From Henricia sp. BOLD:AAB3569 (lineage: Eukaryota; Echinodermata; Asteroidea; Spinulosida; Echinasteridae), in assembly GCA_037783545.1 (NCBI GenBank), contig JBBELK010000109.1:1736001-1800000 (forward strand): a DNA stretch of 64,000 nucleotides. Reading direction: 5' to 3'. The translations under genes and the position numbers were made by a program. Shown here one piece after another: positions 42,839-53,740 of the stretch. The number at the start of each line of letters is the position of its first letter. Within the stretch, counting starts at the first letter, position 1. A model generated the notes under the pieces. That model ran no database searches. It was not told the DNA's origin and saw only the letters and a program-made list of their open reading frames with translations.

Positions 42839-44536
42839 GTCTGGTCAAAAGCGTAAGAATATCAGTGCCAACGTCGAAACAATCACACAGCAGAATCGAA
42901 TACACAACTAATCGATGAAACCACGGCGCGCTTCGACATGTACGAGAACAAATAAATGTGGACAAAGGTCTTGGGACCAAGACTACTCAGTACTGGGCAG
43001 TGCTGACCCCTTATTCCACAGTGTAAGTGTAATGGGTGAAAGTCGGTCACAGATATTGACATATTGTCATTATAGTCAGGCAGCATGTGGTGTCCCGTGG
43101 GAACGTAATGATTAGAAGGTCTCACCTACCTAGATGTATTACAAGGGTGCTCAGAAGCACACAAAAATTGTTGGCAATTTAAAAAATGTTGCAGAGGGCG
43201 GCCATCTTGGATTTTAAAATGGCCGCCAGTTTAAGCCTTATTGCATATAACTATGTAAGGTGTAGGCAACTAATCAGCAGATTTTAAAGATCATGGTGTT
43301 GATATTATTGTTTTCCGTGGTGCTCAATGCAATTATGAGATTTTCAAACTGATGACAGGTCAGGGTCACGTGATTAGGATGAGGATCTGGGTCATTTCCA
43401 ATATGTCTGGTCAAAAGCGTAAGAATATCAGTGCCAACGTCGAAACAATCACACAGCAGAATCGAATACACAACTAATCGATGAAACCACGGCGCGCTTC
43501 GACATGTACGAGAACAAATAAATGTGGACAAAGGTCTTGGGACCAAGACTACTCAGTACTGGGCAGTGCTGACCCCTTATTCCACAGTGTAAGTGTAATG
43601 GGTGAAAGTCGGTCACAGATATTGACATATTGTCATTATAGTCAGGCAGCATGTGGTGTCCCGTGGGAACGTAATGATTAGAAGGTCTCACCTACCTAGA
43701 TGTATTACAAGGGTGCTCAGAAGCACACAAAAATTGTTGGCAATTTAAAAAATGTTGCAGAGGGCGGCCATCTTGGATTTTAAAATGGCCGCCAGTTTAA
43801 GCCTTATTGCATATAACTATGTAAGGTGTAGGCAACTAATCAGCAGATTTTAAAGATCATGGTGTTGATATTATTGTTTTCCGTGGTGCTCAATGCAATT
43901 ATGAGATTTTCAAACTGATGACAGGTCAGGGTCACGTGATTAGGATGAGGATCTGGGTCATTTCCAATATGTCTGGTCAAAAGCGTAAGAATATCAGTGC
44001 CAACGTCGAAACAATCACACAGCAGAATCGAATACACAACTAATCGATGAAACCACGGCGCGCTTCGACATGTACGAGAACAAATAAATGTGGACAAAGG
44101 TCTTGGGACCAAGACTACTCAGTACTGGGCAGTGCTGACCCCTTATTCCACAGTGTAAGTGTAATGGGTGAAAGTCGGTCACAGATATTGACATATTGTC
44201 ATTATAGTCAGGCAGCATGTGGTGTCCCGTGGGAACGTAATGATTAGAAGGTCTCACCTACCTAGATGTATTACAAGGGTGCTCAGAAGCACACAAAAAT
44301 TGTTGGCAATTTAAAAAATGTTGCAGAGGGCGGCCATCTTGGATTTTAAAATGGCCGCCAGTTTAAGCCTTATTGCATATAACTATGTAAGGTGTAGGCA
44401 ACTAATCAGCAGATTTTAAAGATCATGGTGTTGATATTATTGTTTTCCGTGGTGCTCAATGCAATTATGAGATTTTCAAACTGATGACAGGTCAGGGTCA
44501 CGTGATTAGGATGAGGATCTGGGTCATTTCCAATAT
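42839..44536. repeat. 566-bp tandem triplication
   Basis: Units 42839-43404, 43405-43970 and 43971-44536 begin GTCTGGTCAAAAGCGTAAG and end GTCATTTCCAATAT. They appear identical by eye, and the open frames inside them are identical. Each unit contains ~230 bp of flank plus the first ~335 bp of the TATAGTCAGGCAGCATG element end. Confidence 0.95.
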
Positions 44537-44940
44537 GGCCGCCATTAAAATTAACAGGTGTCAGGTGTATAGGCAGTGTCAGGTGTAGGTACCTCAGCGG
44601 ATTTTAAATATCATGGTGTTTATACTATGGTTTTCCGTTGTGCCGAATGCAATTCCGAGGTTTTTAAAATGATGAGAGGTCGGGGCCACGTGATTAGACC
44701 GAGGATCTGGGTCATTTCCAATATGGCCGCCATTAAAATTAACAGGTGCCAGTTGTAGGCAGTGTCAGGTGTAGGTACATCATCATCAGATCGTTCTGTT
44801 GATACTATATGGTTTTCCGAGGTGCTAAATGGAATTCAGAGGTTTTAAACTATGAGAGGTCAGGGTCACGTGATTAGGATGAGGTCAATTTCAAATTTGG
44901 GTCAGTTCCAAGATAGCTGCCGTTGGCCTTGAAAATCGCT
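44537..44940. repeat. ~190-bp units of the TIR element, left arm
   Basis: Two further units with GGCCGCCATTAAAATTAACA, GGTGTAGGTACCTCAG and CACGTGATTAG. Confidence 0.8.
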
Positions 44941-45190
44941 GAAATGGCTGTAACTTCTTTAATATTTTGTGTAGAACAATTATTTAAATGTCTACCCTAG
45001 GGTTTTCATGGTCAGGCAATTCACTGACATCAATGAAATTTCAACCCAACCTTCAACAAACGATAAAAGCCACAATCTCAAGATGGCGGTAATAACTCCC
45101 CAGTGGTATAGGGGTAGAGAGAATTCGAACGCCCGTGCTTAGTTATACTTCTCTTTAACTGCTGGTGTTGATACGTAATATTTATAATTA

Positions 45191-45370
45191 TTGGTCAGTA
45201 ACATGGGTGATTACGTCTTGTGGCAAGGATGGCTGCATCAGCGTCCGTGAGATCCGCTAAGGCAGGGTGCGCCACTCTGCATGAATGCACTTATAGGGCT
45301 GCTTTTGAGACGTACGATTCAGGAGGTCAGCTCATCCCACGCAGGTTTAATCAGGATAAAAACCCTTTAA
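45191..45370 (-). repeat. Inner inverted arm, left (dispersed repeat)
   Basis: TTATTGGTCAGTAACATGGG to AGGAGGTCAGCTCATCCCAC, inverted relative to 46800-46950; see also 34220 and 51690. Confidence 0.75.
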
Positions 45371-45514
45371 CTGGAGCCTTTAACTGCAAAATTCTCCACT
45401 AGAAGCAGAAAATAATTCATTGCTGTATGAATCGAAGGTACAACTGGACTAGCGGAAGTGTTTTGAAACGTTTTCAGAGTGGTTGTCGATCAGTGCCTTG
45501 TTGTCCTGTATTGG

Positions 45515-46800
45515 GGTGGGATGGGGTGGGCTGAGCTTGGCTGGGCTGGGTTTGGGCTAGGCTGGCAAGCTTTAATAGCTAGGCTGGCTTTGGGCTGAGC
45601 TGGGGGCTGGGTTGGGCTGAGTTGGCTGCTGGCGCTGGGCTGGCTGGCTGGCTGGCTGGCTTGGGGCTGAGCTGTGCCGGGGTGTGCTGCGGCTGTGGGG
45701 GCTGGGATGGGGCTGGCCTGGGGATGGGGCTGGGGCTGGGCGATATGGGCTGGGGATGGGGATGGTTTGGTTGTTGGCTATGGGTTGGGCCGGGGTGGCT
45801 TTAGGCTGGGCCGGGGTGGATTCGTGCTGGCTGTGGGTTGGGCCGGGGTGGCTTCCGGCTGGGCTGTGCCTCCAGCTGGGGTCGGGTGGCTTGGGGCTGG
45901 GCCGGGGTGGCTTGGGCCGGGGTGGCTTGGGACTAGGCGGCTTGGGGCTGGGCGGCTTGGGGCTGGGCCGGCGTGGCTTCGGGCTGGCTTCGGGGTGACT
46001 TCAGGTGACTTCGGGCTGGGCCGGGATGGCCTCGGGCTAGGCTGAGGTGGATTCGGGCTAGGCTGAGGTGGATTCGGGCTGAGCCGGGTGGTTTTGGGTT
46101 GGGCTGGGCCGGGGTAGCTTTGCGCTGGGCCGGGGTGGCTTGGGGCTGGGCCGGGGTTAATTCGGGCTGGCTTTGGGTTGGGCCGGGGTGGCTTCTGGCT
46201 GGGCTGAACTTCCAGCTGGGGTCGAGTGGCTTAGGGCCGGGCTGGGGTGGCTTAGGGCTCGGCTGGGGTGGCTTAGGGCTCGGCTGGGGTGGCTTAGGGC
46301 TCGGCTGGGGTGGCTTCGGTCTGGGGTGGCTTTGGGCTGTCTTCGGGGTTACTTCGGGCTAGGCCGGGATGGTTTCGGGTTGGGCCGGGGTGGTTTTGGG
46401 TTGGGCCGGGGTGGCTTTGCGCTGGGCCAGGGTGGCTTGGGGCTGGGCCGGGATTGATTCGGGCTGGCTTTGGGTTGGGCTGGGGTGGCTTCTGGCTGGG
46501 CTGAACTTCCAGCTGGGGTCGGGTGGCTTGGGGCTGGGATGGGGTGGCTTTGGGCTCGGCTGGGGTGGCTTCGGTCTGGGGTGGCCTTGGGCTGGGCTGG
46601 GATGGCTTTGGCTGTGCCAGATGGCATCGGGATGGGCCGGATGGCATCGGGATGGGCTAGGGTGGCTTCAGGCAGGACATAGATGGCTTCGAACTGCATG
46701 GGCTGGGGAGGCATCGGGCTGGGCTGGGACGGCCTTGGGCTAGACTTCGGAGCTTCGGGATGTGCTGGGATGGCTTAAGGCTGGGCTGGGCTGGGATGGT
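45515..46800. repeat. GGGCTGGGCT minisatellite
   Basis: About 1.28 kb of G/T-rich sequence built from GGGCTGGGCCGGGGTGGCTT and shorter variants. There are larger blocks of ~140-340 bp (GGGCTGAACTTCCAGCTGGG occurs at 46200 and 46497). Dense G-runs could form quadruplexes. All six frames are largely open because of composition; the Trp/Gly-rich and Pro/Ser-rich frames are not genes. Confidence 0.95.
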
Positions 46801-46960
46801 CATTTGTTGATAAAACCTGTGTGGGATGAACTGACCTCCTGAACCACGTGTCTTTAAAACAGTCCTAGAAATACATATTGTCAGAGAGGCAATTCTTGTT
46901 AAGCGCATTACTGACCAATAAAAGAAGCTACATCTGACATAAGCAGTTAGAGAAGCCATT
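46800..46960 (+). repeat. Inner inverted arm, right (dispersed repeat)
   Basis: GTTGATAAAACCTGTGTGGG to TTACTGACCAATAAAAG; pairs with 45191-45370. Confidence 0.7.
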
Positions 46961-47522
46961 TTCTCTACCCCCTTCCATGCCTATATTATGACCGCCATTT
47001 TGAATTTGTAGCTTTTATTGTTTGTCGAAGGTTAGATTGAAATGTCATGGATACCAGTGAATTCCCTGACACTGAAAACCCCAGGGTAGACATTTAAGTC
47101 ACCGTTTTACTCCAAATATTACAGAAGTTACAGCCATTTTAACGATTTACAAGGTCATTGGCGGCCATTTTGGAATTGGCCCAGATTTCACCCATTTCTG
47201 GTGACTTGATTTTGGTGGACTTTTTTCCTGTCATTCACCACATTGAGTAGGACCAATAACCACTGAAAAATCTTTTGTTAAATTTTGTTGGAGGTTGGGG
47301 AACTTTTTTTCATGAAATATACCCGAATTTCTAGCAGAAAATGGTTGCAAAATGTCGGCCATTTTGAAATCCAAGATGGCCGCCATCTGCAACCTCTCAG
47401 ATTTTGCCAACATGGTTTTTCTTGTTCCTTGGGGTGTAATTAAGACAACTAGCTATGTGGCATTTTCTAATCATCCGATGCCCACGGGCCTTAATTTATT
47501 ACCACATGCCACCGGACTATTA

Positions 47523-50500
47523 TAAGAAAGTACCAAGTTAGGAGCCTAGTATTGCTCTGGCCAGGAACCATATTTTAATTGACAGTGACCGGGGAGATTT
47601 GTTTATTTTCCCCTGGTTTAGGGGTAATCTGTCTTGGTGTGATCAAGACGTTTTGACATGACTCGCGTGCCCTGAGAATTGTACGTGGATCCCGTTTATG
47701 TACACATATTACTTTTGGGTGTTGTCCCTTTCTTTATATCCATTTTTAAACCTCGTTCGCAGAACCGGGAATTTGTTCCTGTATATTAAATGTATACATG
47801 TACCAATATTTAACAATGGGCATTGAGACATTTATTTAAATCATTTCCAGGCATAATAGGCATAATGTTTACCTTGAAGAATTATACCTCATCTTTTAAA
47901 TATTGATAGAGTACCCAGGGGGAGAGGGCGGGGGAGGCGCTTCATTAAAACAAAAATGATATCGAGATAGAAAATTTGCTCTTCTGTGGTGTCAGACCTA
48001 TAGTATATAACCACCCAATTTTCTTTTACGTAAACATTTATTTGGGTTGTTTACATTAGTCAGATTCCCAGATATTTTGACGTGATAAACCCATTTGGAA
48101 AAAAAACCCATTTGGAAAGAAACAAACCGCCACCCCGTAAAATGTTTACGTTATAAAATGTACATGTACACTGCCTCAGACAACCCCACGCCCCCCCCCC
48201 ACCCCCCACCCCCCACCCCCCATCCCCCATCCCCCCCCCCCCCCCCCCACCCCCCCTCCCCCACCCCTGAAATTTTAATATGAAAAAAAATTCGTTGTTG
48301 CTTAATGGGATTCTGACTGGTTTGACGTGATAAAAAATAGCAAAATATTTTCAAAACCCACAATATAAGCTGATTAATAAGTCTACTAAACTCTGCTGAA
48401 CCAGACTGCACTCAATTCAAAATTAACTTAATTACGACTGTCTACTTAAAGTGCACCTAATATCAATTGTTGTCCCACCCCTTAGGCGGGGAGATGGTCA
48501 CGTTTTTTTTAAATTTGTCACATAAATGTGCCACAGGGTGAGGATTTTTTTCACTTGTATAAATTGACAATCTCTATCTCTTAGATGGGGTATATAGCCA
48601 GATTTGGGGGGAGGGGGGAGGGGGAAGCGGGTGTTGATAGGTGCATTATGGCATATGCACTCACGGTGGTATAATCGGTGCCTGTTCTGACTAAATTTAT
48701 ATTCCGACTAATTTTATATTCGTTCTTTCTACTTTCATTTGCTCTTTTTTTAAAAGTTAATCTGAACTTAAACTGGATATCAAGTCAGTAACTAGACCGG
48801 TTGGTTCATAAACCGTGGCAGAGTATCCGTGACGCAAATGGACTGGGAACAAGTTACCGAAATTAGAAAGTTGTTTTGTCACTTTGTACAAGGGCTATGG
48901 GGTTTGCTACCAGAATTGGACGTAAAGATTTATTTGGTCGAAATACGGGGCTTTAGGCCTACTACTCACTACTAGTATTTATATAATATTTTCAAGGGCT
49001 TACTTTTTGTAAATTAGATTTCCTTAAGCAGTGGACCTACCACTACCATGTATTCATTAGACCAGAATTTCAAAATGAGACATAAGCATACTTCACAATT
49101 CAACCTTTCCGTTGGCCTGAGTTTTTGTGAACAAAATCAATTTAAACATCGTAGCCGACAATTCCCACAATTTAGGCGGGGGATATCTTTTTATGTATTA
49201 TTTTATTGTACAGTATGTATGCGGTATAAATAAGCCAGTTCGGGGTCATCCTGAGATCTCAGGGAATTTCCACTCTGCAAAGCGACGTGACAATACCCTG
49301 AGGAAATACACGCAAATCTGTGGAGCGAGCCGGCTGTTGTCTTGAGCCAACTCACGCCCGAGTCATCTTTATGTAATTTAATCAATTCGGTCATGTTATG
49401 CCGAAAAGAAACAATTTCTATACTTTCCAGAAATTGTATTGGGTTCCGTTCCTTATGACTGTCCCATTCCTACCAAACTTTCAAACGACGAACCTTATTT
49501 ACTACGCAGTTTTTCAAATTAATAACAGGGATGCATGCTGACGAATGTAATAGAACGGATTCCCCAGTATGCTTTAAATAGCAGCCAATCGCCGACGCGG
49601 ACAACGGCCAGCATTACCGAGTACATGTATCACATGCATGCACGGTGTTTACAATCTGCGCGCGTTACAGTTGAATGCCTGCAATCGTGCTGCAATGCAC
49701 TGCAAGCGTCCTGATTGGTCCAGCAGAGGCGACAAGATTTCTGTCGCTAGTCCCACCGCCAAATGGGGCCTTTTTCAACAGGGCCACTGTACGCAGGAGT
49801 TAGGGAGTGCGTTAAAGGGGCACTGTTGCAAGAGGATGGTTCGGGGTTAGCCCATGGATCGTTCTGACGTCATGGGTCAAAGGTCGTTTGTACATAGAAG
49901 CGGGATTTCCTGGCGTTTGTGCTACATGTACAGAGAGGTGGCTGTGTGTCGCTTATTTTGCATTATGAAAGTTGAAATAAGCCGTCCAAGTGGAAATACT
50001 ACCAATACCTCCTAATCTCGAGAGGTGGAATTTGTTTCGTTTTCCCCTGATTAGCCGCGATTTCGAGGGAAACAATTTTCGTAGGGCAACAGCCGGGCAA
50101 CAGAAACAGTTTGATTCGCTTTGTCGTTGTATTCCTTAATACTATTGGCAGGATAACGACAGCACAAACCTAATCATGGGGAAAGAATTTACCAAACATA
50201 ATTATGAGATTGTAAGAAAACAAAGAAATCTTAATTTTTCTTATTCCTAAACTTGCAAGTTCATTCAAATTTGCACTTACTGATGTTTGACAAGTCATTT
50301 TAAGGAAAAATAGTAATTGTCAAGTAAAATTTTCTATGGTTGCTACCTATAACGATAATGCAAATGTTAATCAACCAAAATCATTGAGGCACTAGTTGCG
50401 CTAGCAATAAAGTTCAGTTTTAAAAGAAAACTGCATAAGCATGGGACAAGCAGATCTTCTACATTTCCCCGACGTAACACATTATATTTACATTTATCAT

Positions 50501-50695
50501 ACGTCAAATTAAAAATATTTTAAAATATATAAAGAATCCTTCTTTCCAACAAAACTGTCAAAAGTGCATGCGCCGTACGCATACTGAATGCATCTCGTTA
50601 CTTGCGACCCACCACAGTGTGATATGTAAATAAATTGGTCTTGGGACAAATGTTGACCACGTGTTCCAAATGAAGTAAAACTTCAAGTACCGAGA
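47523..50695. other. Mostly unique sequence, no gene seen
   Basis: Only low-complexity C-rich stretches stand out (48187-48266, also G-rich at 48606-48630). No coding signal found. Confidence 0.5.
48187..48266. repeat. CCCCCCA low-complexity tract
   Basis: Poly-C with single A or T spacers. Confidence 0.95.
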
Positions 50696-50800
50696 CAGAG
50701 GCGGATCCAGCCTCATTAATACAGGAATACAATGGAATTCAGGGGATCGGACCCCCTAATATCCTATTCCTGTATTTTAATTAAGCTGGATCCGCCACTG
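50696..50800. mobile_element. MITE with GGATCCAG ends, second copy
   Basis: It starts CAGAGGCGGATCCAGC and ends GCTGGATCCGCCACTG (15 of 16 match), with CGAGA directly on both sides (50691-50695, 50801-50805). Inner pairs TACAGGAATA / TATTCCTGTA extend the fold. Sister of 29172-29442. Confidence 0.85.
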
Positions 50801-50805
50801 CGAGA

Positions 50806-51690
50806 GGATGGGTACTAAATTTTGGTTCTGGAAACTCTGTACCCTATTATTTACGCTAAATAAGAAATTTTGAAGGAATACTATGCGTGAAACATAGTAC
50901 ATAATCTTTCCACAGTAATGGGGTACATTTGTAAAATTTGTCAATAATTCCTTTCAGATGTCTTTAGTTTATCTCAGAATTAAAAAATGTCCTTGTTTTG
51001 TTCTCAGGAGATAACTTTTGCCCAAAAAGGTAAGAAATTGCTGCCACAACATACATTTTTGAAAAGCAAGTGTACAAATTTTCCTATTACGCATGTAACG
51101 TGGACAGACAATTTTGTGACATATTTTTCCGTCTTTGTTACAGGACAATTTGTGCACGAGGTTTTCACAAATGTATGTTGTATGACTATTTTTCTTACTC
51201 CTTGGTGAAAAAGTTATTTCCTCAGTTTAGGCTGGATAATATAAAGATAAAATTAAGACATTTGAAGTGAACTGGGACCTAAGAAGTAAGATCTTGAATG
51301 TTACAGAAATGTACCCCACTGTGGACAGACCCATATACTATATATTATACCCGTTTTGGGGACTTTTCACCGCTCCAGGTCGCTCAATGTCGGGGAAAAT
51401 GTAGCTAAACGTAGGCCTACCTGGTTAAATACGGTGAACTTGTGGAAATCAATTATGTATTGATCTGCCAATCACTTCAGAATCTCTTGCAAGACCGTAC
51501 CGCTCTAGTGATTTTGCCCAGGTCCAAACTGATCCCCACAGCAATGAAATCAATTAAATTTGCCATATTTTTGTTTCTGGGAGCTCCTGTAGTTAAGGGC
51601 TGCTGTGCCTCCGCCCCCCGCCCACACCCCCCCCCCCCCCCACCCCTCCCCCAGAAAATAAATAATATTATACCCGCGTGGGATAAGATA
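50806..51690. other. Unique sequence, no gene seen
   Basis: Contains a C-rich tract at 51617-51652. Confidence 0.45.
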
Positions 51691-51910
51691 ACCTCTAAAG
51701 CCACATGTGCAAATACCATGTGCAAATACCCATGTGCAAATACTCATGGATCACTTCAGGCAAAGTGGCGCACCCTACCTCAGTGGCTCTTACCGAGACT
51801 GGTGCAATCAGCCTGTCCATCAGGTGTCCATACCCGTCAATGAGCGATAAAATAGGCAACATTTACAAGCTTTATCGGTTTATCGGGCAAAGTATGATTT
51901 GAACCAGGCT
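51690..51910. repeat. Dispersed repeat related to 34220 and 46800
   Basis: GTGGCGCACCCTACCTCAGT, GGCTCTTACCGAGACTGGTG and TGAGCGATAAAATAGGCAAC match the family. It begins with a CATGTGCAAATAC triplet repeat and ends in ATTTGAACCAGGCTACCG, which has a tRNA-like look. Confidence 0.6.
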
Positions 51911-52003
51911 ACCGTATACGGTTGCTCCAATCACATTGACTAGACTTGAGTATACATAATAAGGCTGCCTACTGCAAAGACGTTGTCATCCAGAAAACGA
52001 TTT

Positions 52004-52741
52004 AGTCTCGGAGCCCAGACCGATTTGTTCATCATCACGAGTACAACAAGTCTGAAGCGTGGAATCAATAGGTGGGGCAAGTGTGACCTCCGAATGGCAT
52101 TTCTTAAGTTGCAGATCCTGTACCTAAGGGAGGGGGAATGCCCCCTTTTGACCCCAAAATTTAGTCGAGTACATCAATCAAACCTTCACCAAACTATCCT
52201 CTGATGAACCCTAATTAATGATCGGCATTTCTTAAGTTGCAACTGCTGTACTTAGTATGCTTAAGAAAGCCCTTAATTAGCAGTAATTGGCGGTTTAATT
52301 ATCATATCGAGTACATCAACTAAACCAACGCTAATATATTATCTGGGGTGTCCTGAATAATGAATGACCTTTCTTAAGCGTCAACTCCTGTACCGAATCC
52401 CCCTAAGGAGAAGTCAAGGGTCAAGCATTAGCAGTACACACAACAGCCGTCGGCAAAAGGCCCATTTGTTTTGTACAGCTAGCGCTCTCAGCAGACGGCT
52501 GTTTTGTGTTTCATCCGCAATTTAATTTCCCCTCGGTTTTTGTGGACTTTTAAAAGCGAAGTTCTCTGGCACTGGGATGGTTGAAATAATCCTGCAGAGT
52601 AAACTGGCCAAAGAAAGACGTTTTTAGTTCAGCTCCTGTAGCGAATTCACTCCAGAAAATGTCAGTACCAGGTGAGACTATGTAGGCCTATTTTTTAACG
52701 CAACCAGTCAAAGCAAAGATTCCATCTCCGCCATGGATTCC
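52004..52741 (+). repeat. Left arm of the 7-kb inverted repeat
   Basis: Contains TTTCTTAAGTTGCA boxes repeated at 52100, 52229 and 52372 (variants) and GAGTACATCAA boxes at 52168 and 52309. This is the empty-site version for the hairpin MITE of the right arm. Confidence 0.9.
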
Positions 52742-52873
52742 GTAGACACATCGCTTTCATGAATTTACCAGATTCTGCATAGTGCATGTGTAATCAAATT
52801 CAAAATTTGCTAAATTGCAATATTGTTCACCGTCAAAAGTAGTCTAGGCCCTAGACGGTCATTACCCGACTGC

Positions 52874-52932
52874 CCCCCCCCCCCCCCAACCCCTCCCACC
52901 CCCGCCCCCCCCCCCCCCCCCCCCCCCCCGCC
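52874..52932. repeat. Poly-C tract
   Basis: Nearly pure C interrupted by AACCCCTCCCACCCCCG. Confidence 0.95.
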
Positions 52933-53548
52933 CCGAAACAGGGGGAAATTAGTGCGCATGCGTTAGTTTTGTATGCAGATACGGGTAGATTTTTCATAAC
53001 GCACGCGCACTTAGGAGCAAACAGCCTGGTACATGCACCGTACGTTCGGCGCTTATATCGTGTTGATTTGAAAGTTTCTTGTTGTTTTGTAGGCGCCGCG
53101 GTTGATTTGACCGGTACGCGATGTTGATCGCCGGGTGGCTCGCGCGGTTGCAAGGGTAGGCGAAGACTCTTTGCCGAACGGACGGGTGGCGAAGTAACAG
53201 AACCTGGCCGACGTTGGCGGTTAGGCTTCGGTCGGTCTGAAAAATACCCCGGGAAAAATACTTGGGAAAACCCATCTAGACCGCACGAGTTTTGAATTTT
53301 TGGAAAGAATTTACAAGTCGGACGTTACATAAACCCTCTGACGTTGAGATTTCTGGTCCAAAATAGGGTAGTTTGTGTAGCGAAATCAGCAAACAGTTTG
53401 GGGAGATTGTTGTCTGTGTTTGTGCAAAATTTCAGTGTAAAAAACATGCACTTTGTTTGTTTGTTTTAGCACACAAAAATGATTATCAATTCCTCTTTGT
53501 GAGCGTCGTCGAGTGCGTGGTTTTCCTTCCGGGCGTAAATGTGTGCTA
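52933..53548. other. Interior of the 7-kb structure, nothing recognised
   Basis: GC-richer part 53030-53230 with no coding signal. Confidence 0.4.
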
Positions 53549-53740
53549 TTAGCCTTGTTGAAGTATTGCAGTGGGTATAAAATCGACTAAAATGCAAAAT
53601 AACTCAGTTTTTCACTTTACACTTATAAATTTTATTATGTAAATCGAGTTTTTGGAAATAAATACAATTGATAAAAAAAAAATCATACCCAAATGAAATT
53701 GCGCCCTCTCTTTTGTCCCGCCATACTTCTAAAAGGCTAA
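53549..53740. mobile_element. Short relative of the 17.2-kb TIR transposon
   Basis: The ends TTAGCCTTGTTGAAGTATTG and GCCATACTTCTAAAAGGCTAA are inverted, with GCGCCCTCT next to the right end. About 190 bp, no coding sequence. Confidence 0.75.

Larger units (their letters stand above)
44203..47522. mobile_element. 3.3-kb TIR element rich in GGCCGCCAT with a G-rich minisatellite core
   Basis: The left terminus TATAGTCAGGCAGCATGTGG and the right terminus (47490-47522, complement CTTATAATAGTCCGGTGGCA) are inverted. The inverted homology continues through AATGATTAGAA, GGCGGCCATCTTGG, then GTCTACCCTAGGGTTTTCA at 44991 versus AAAACCCCAGGGTAGACAT at 47078, and the dispersed-repeat arms at 45191/46950. 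The core is the GGGCTGGGCT minisatellite. No transposase is found. A fragment of one end is at 6931-7718. Confidence 0.75.

Noticed and set aside
45095-45150. Possible tRNA (GTGGTATAGGGGTAGAG then TTCGAACGCC)
   Set aside because: A-box and T-loop-like words are too close for a tRNA and no stems form.
45622-46743. Long overlapping open frames (Trp/Gly/Leu-rich on plus, Pro/Ser-rich on minus)
   Set aside because: They are the translation of the GGGCTGGGCT minisatellite; all frames stay open because of composition.
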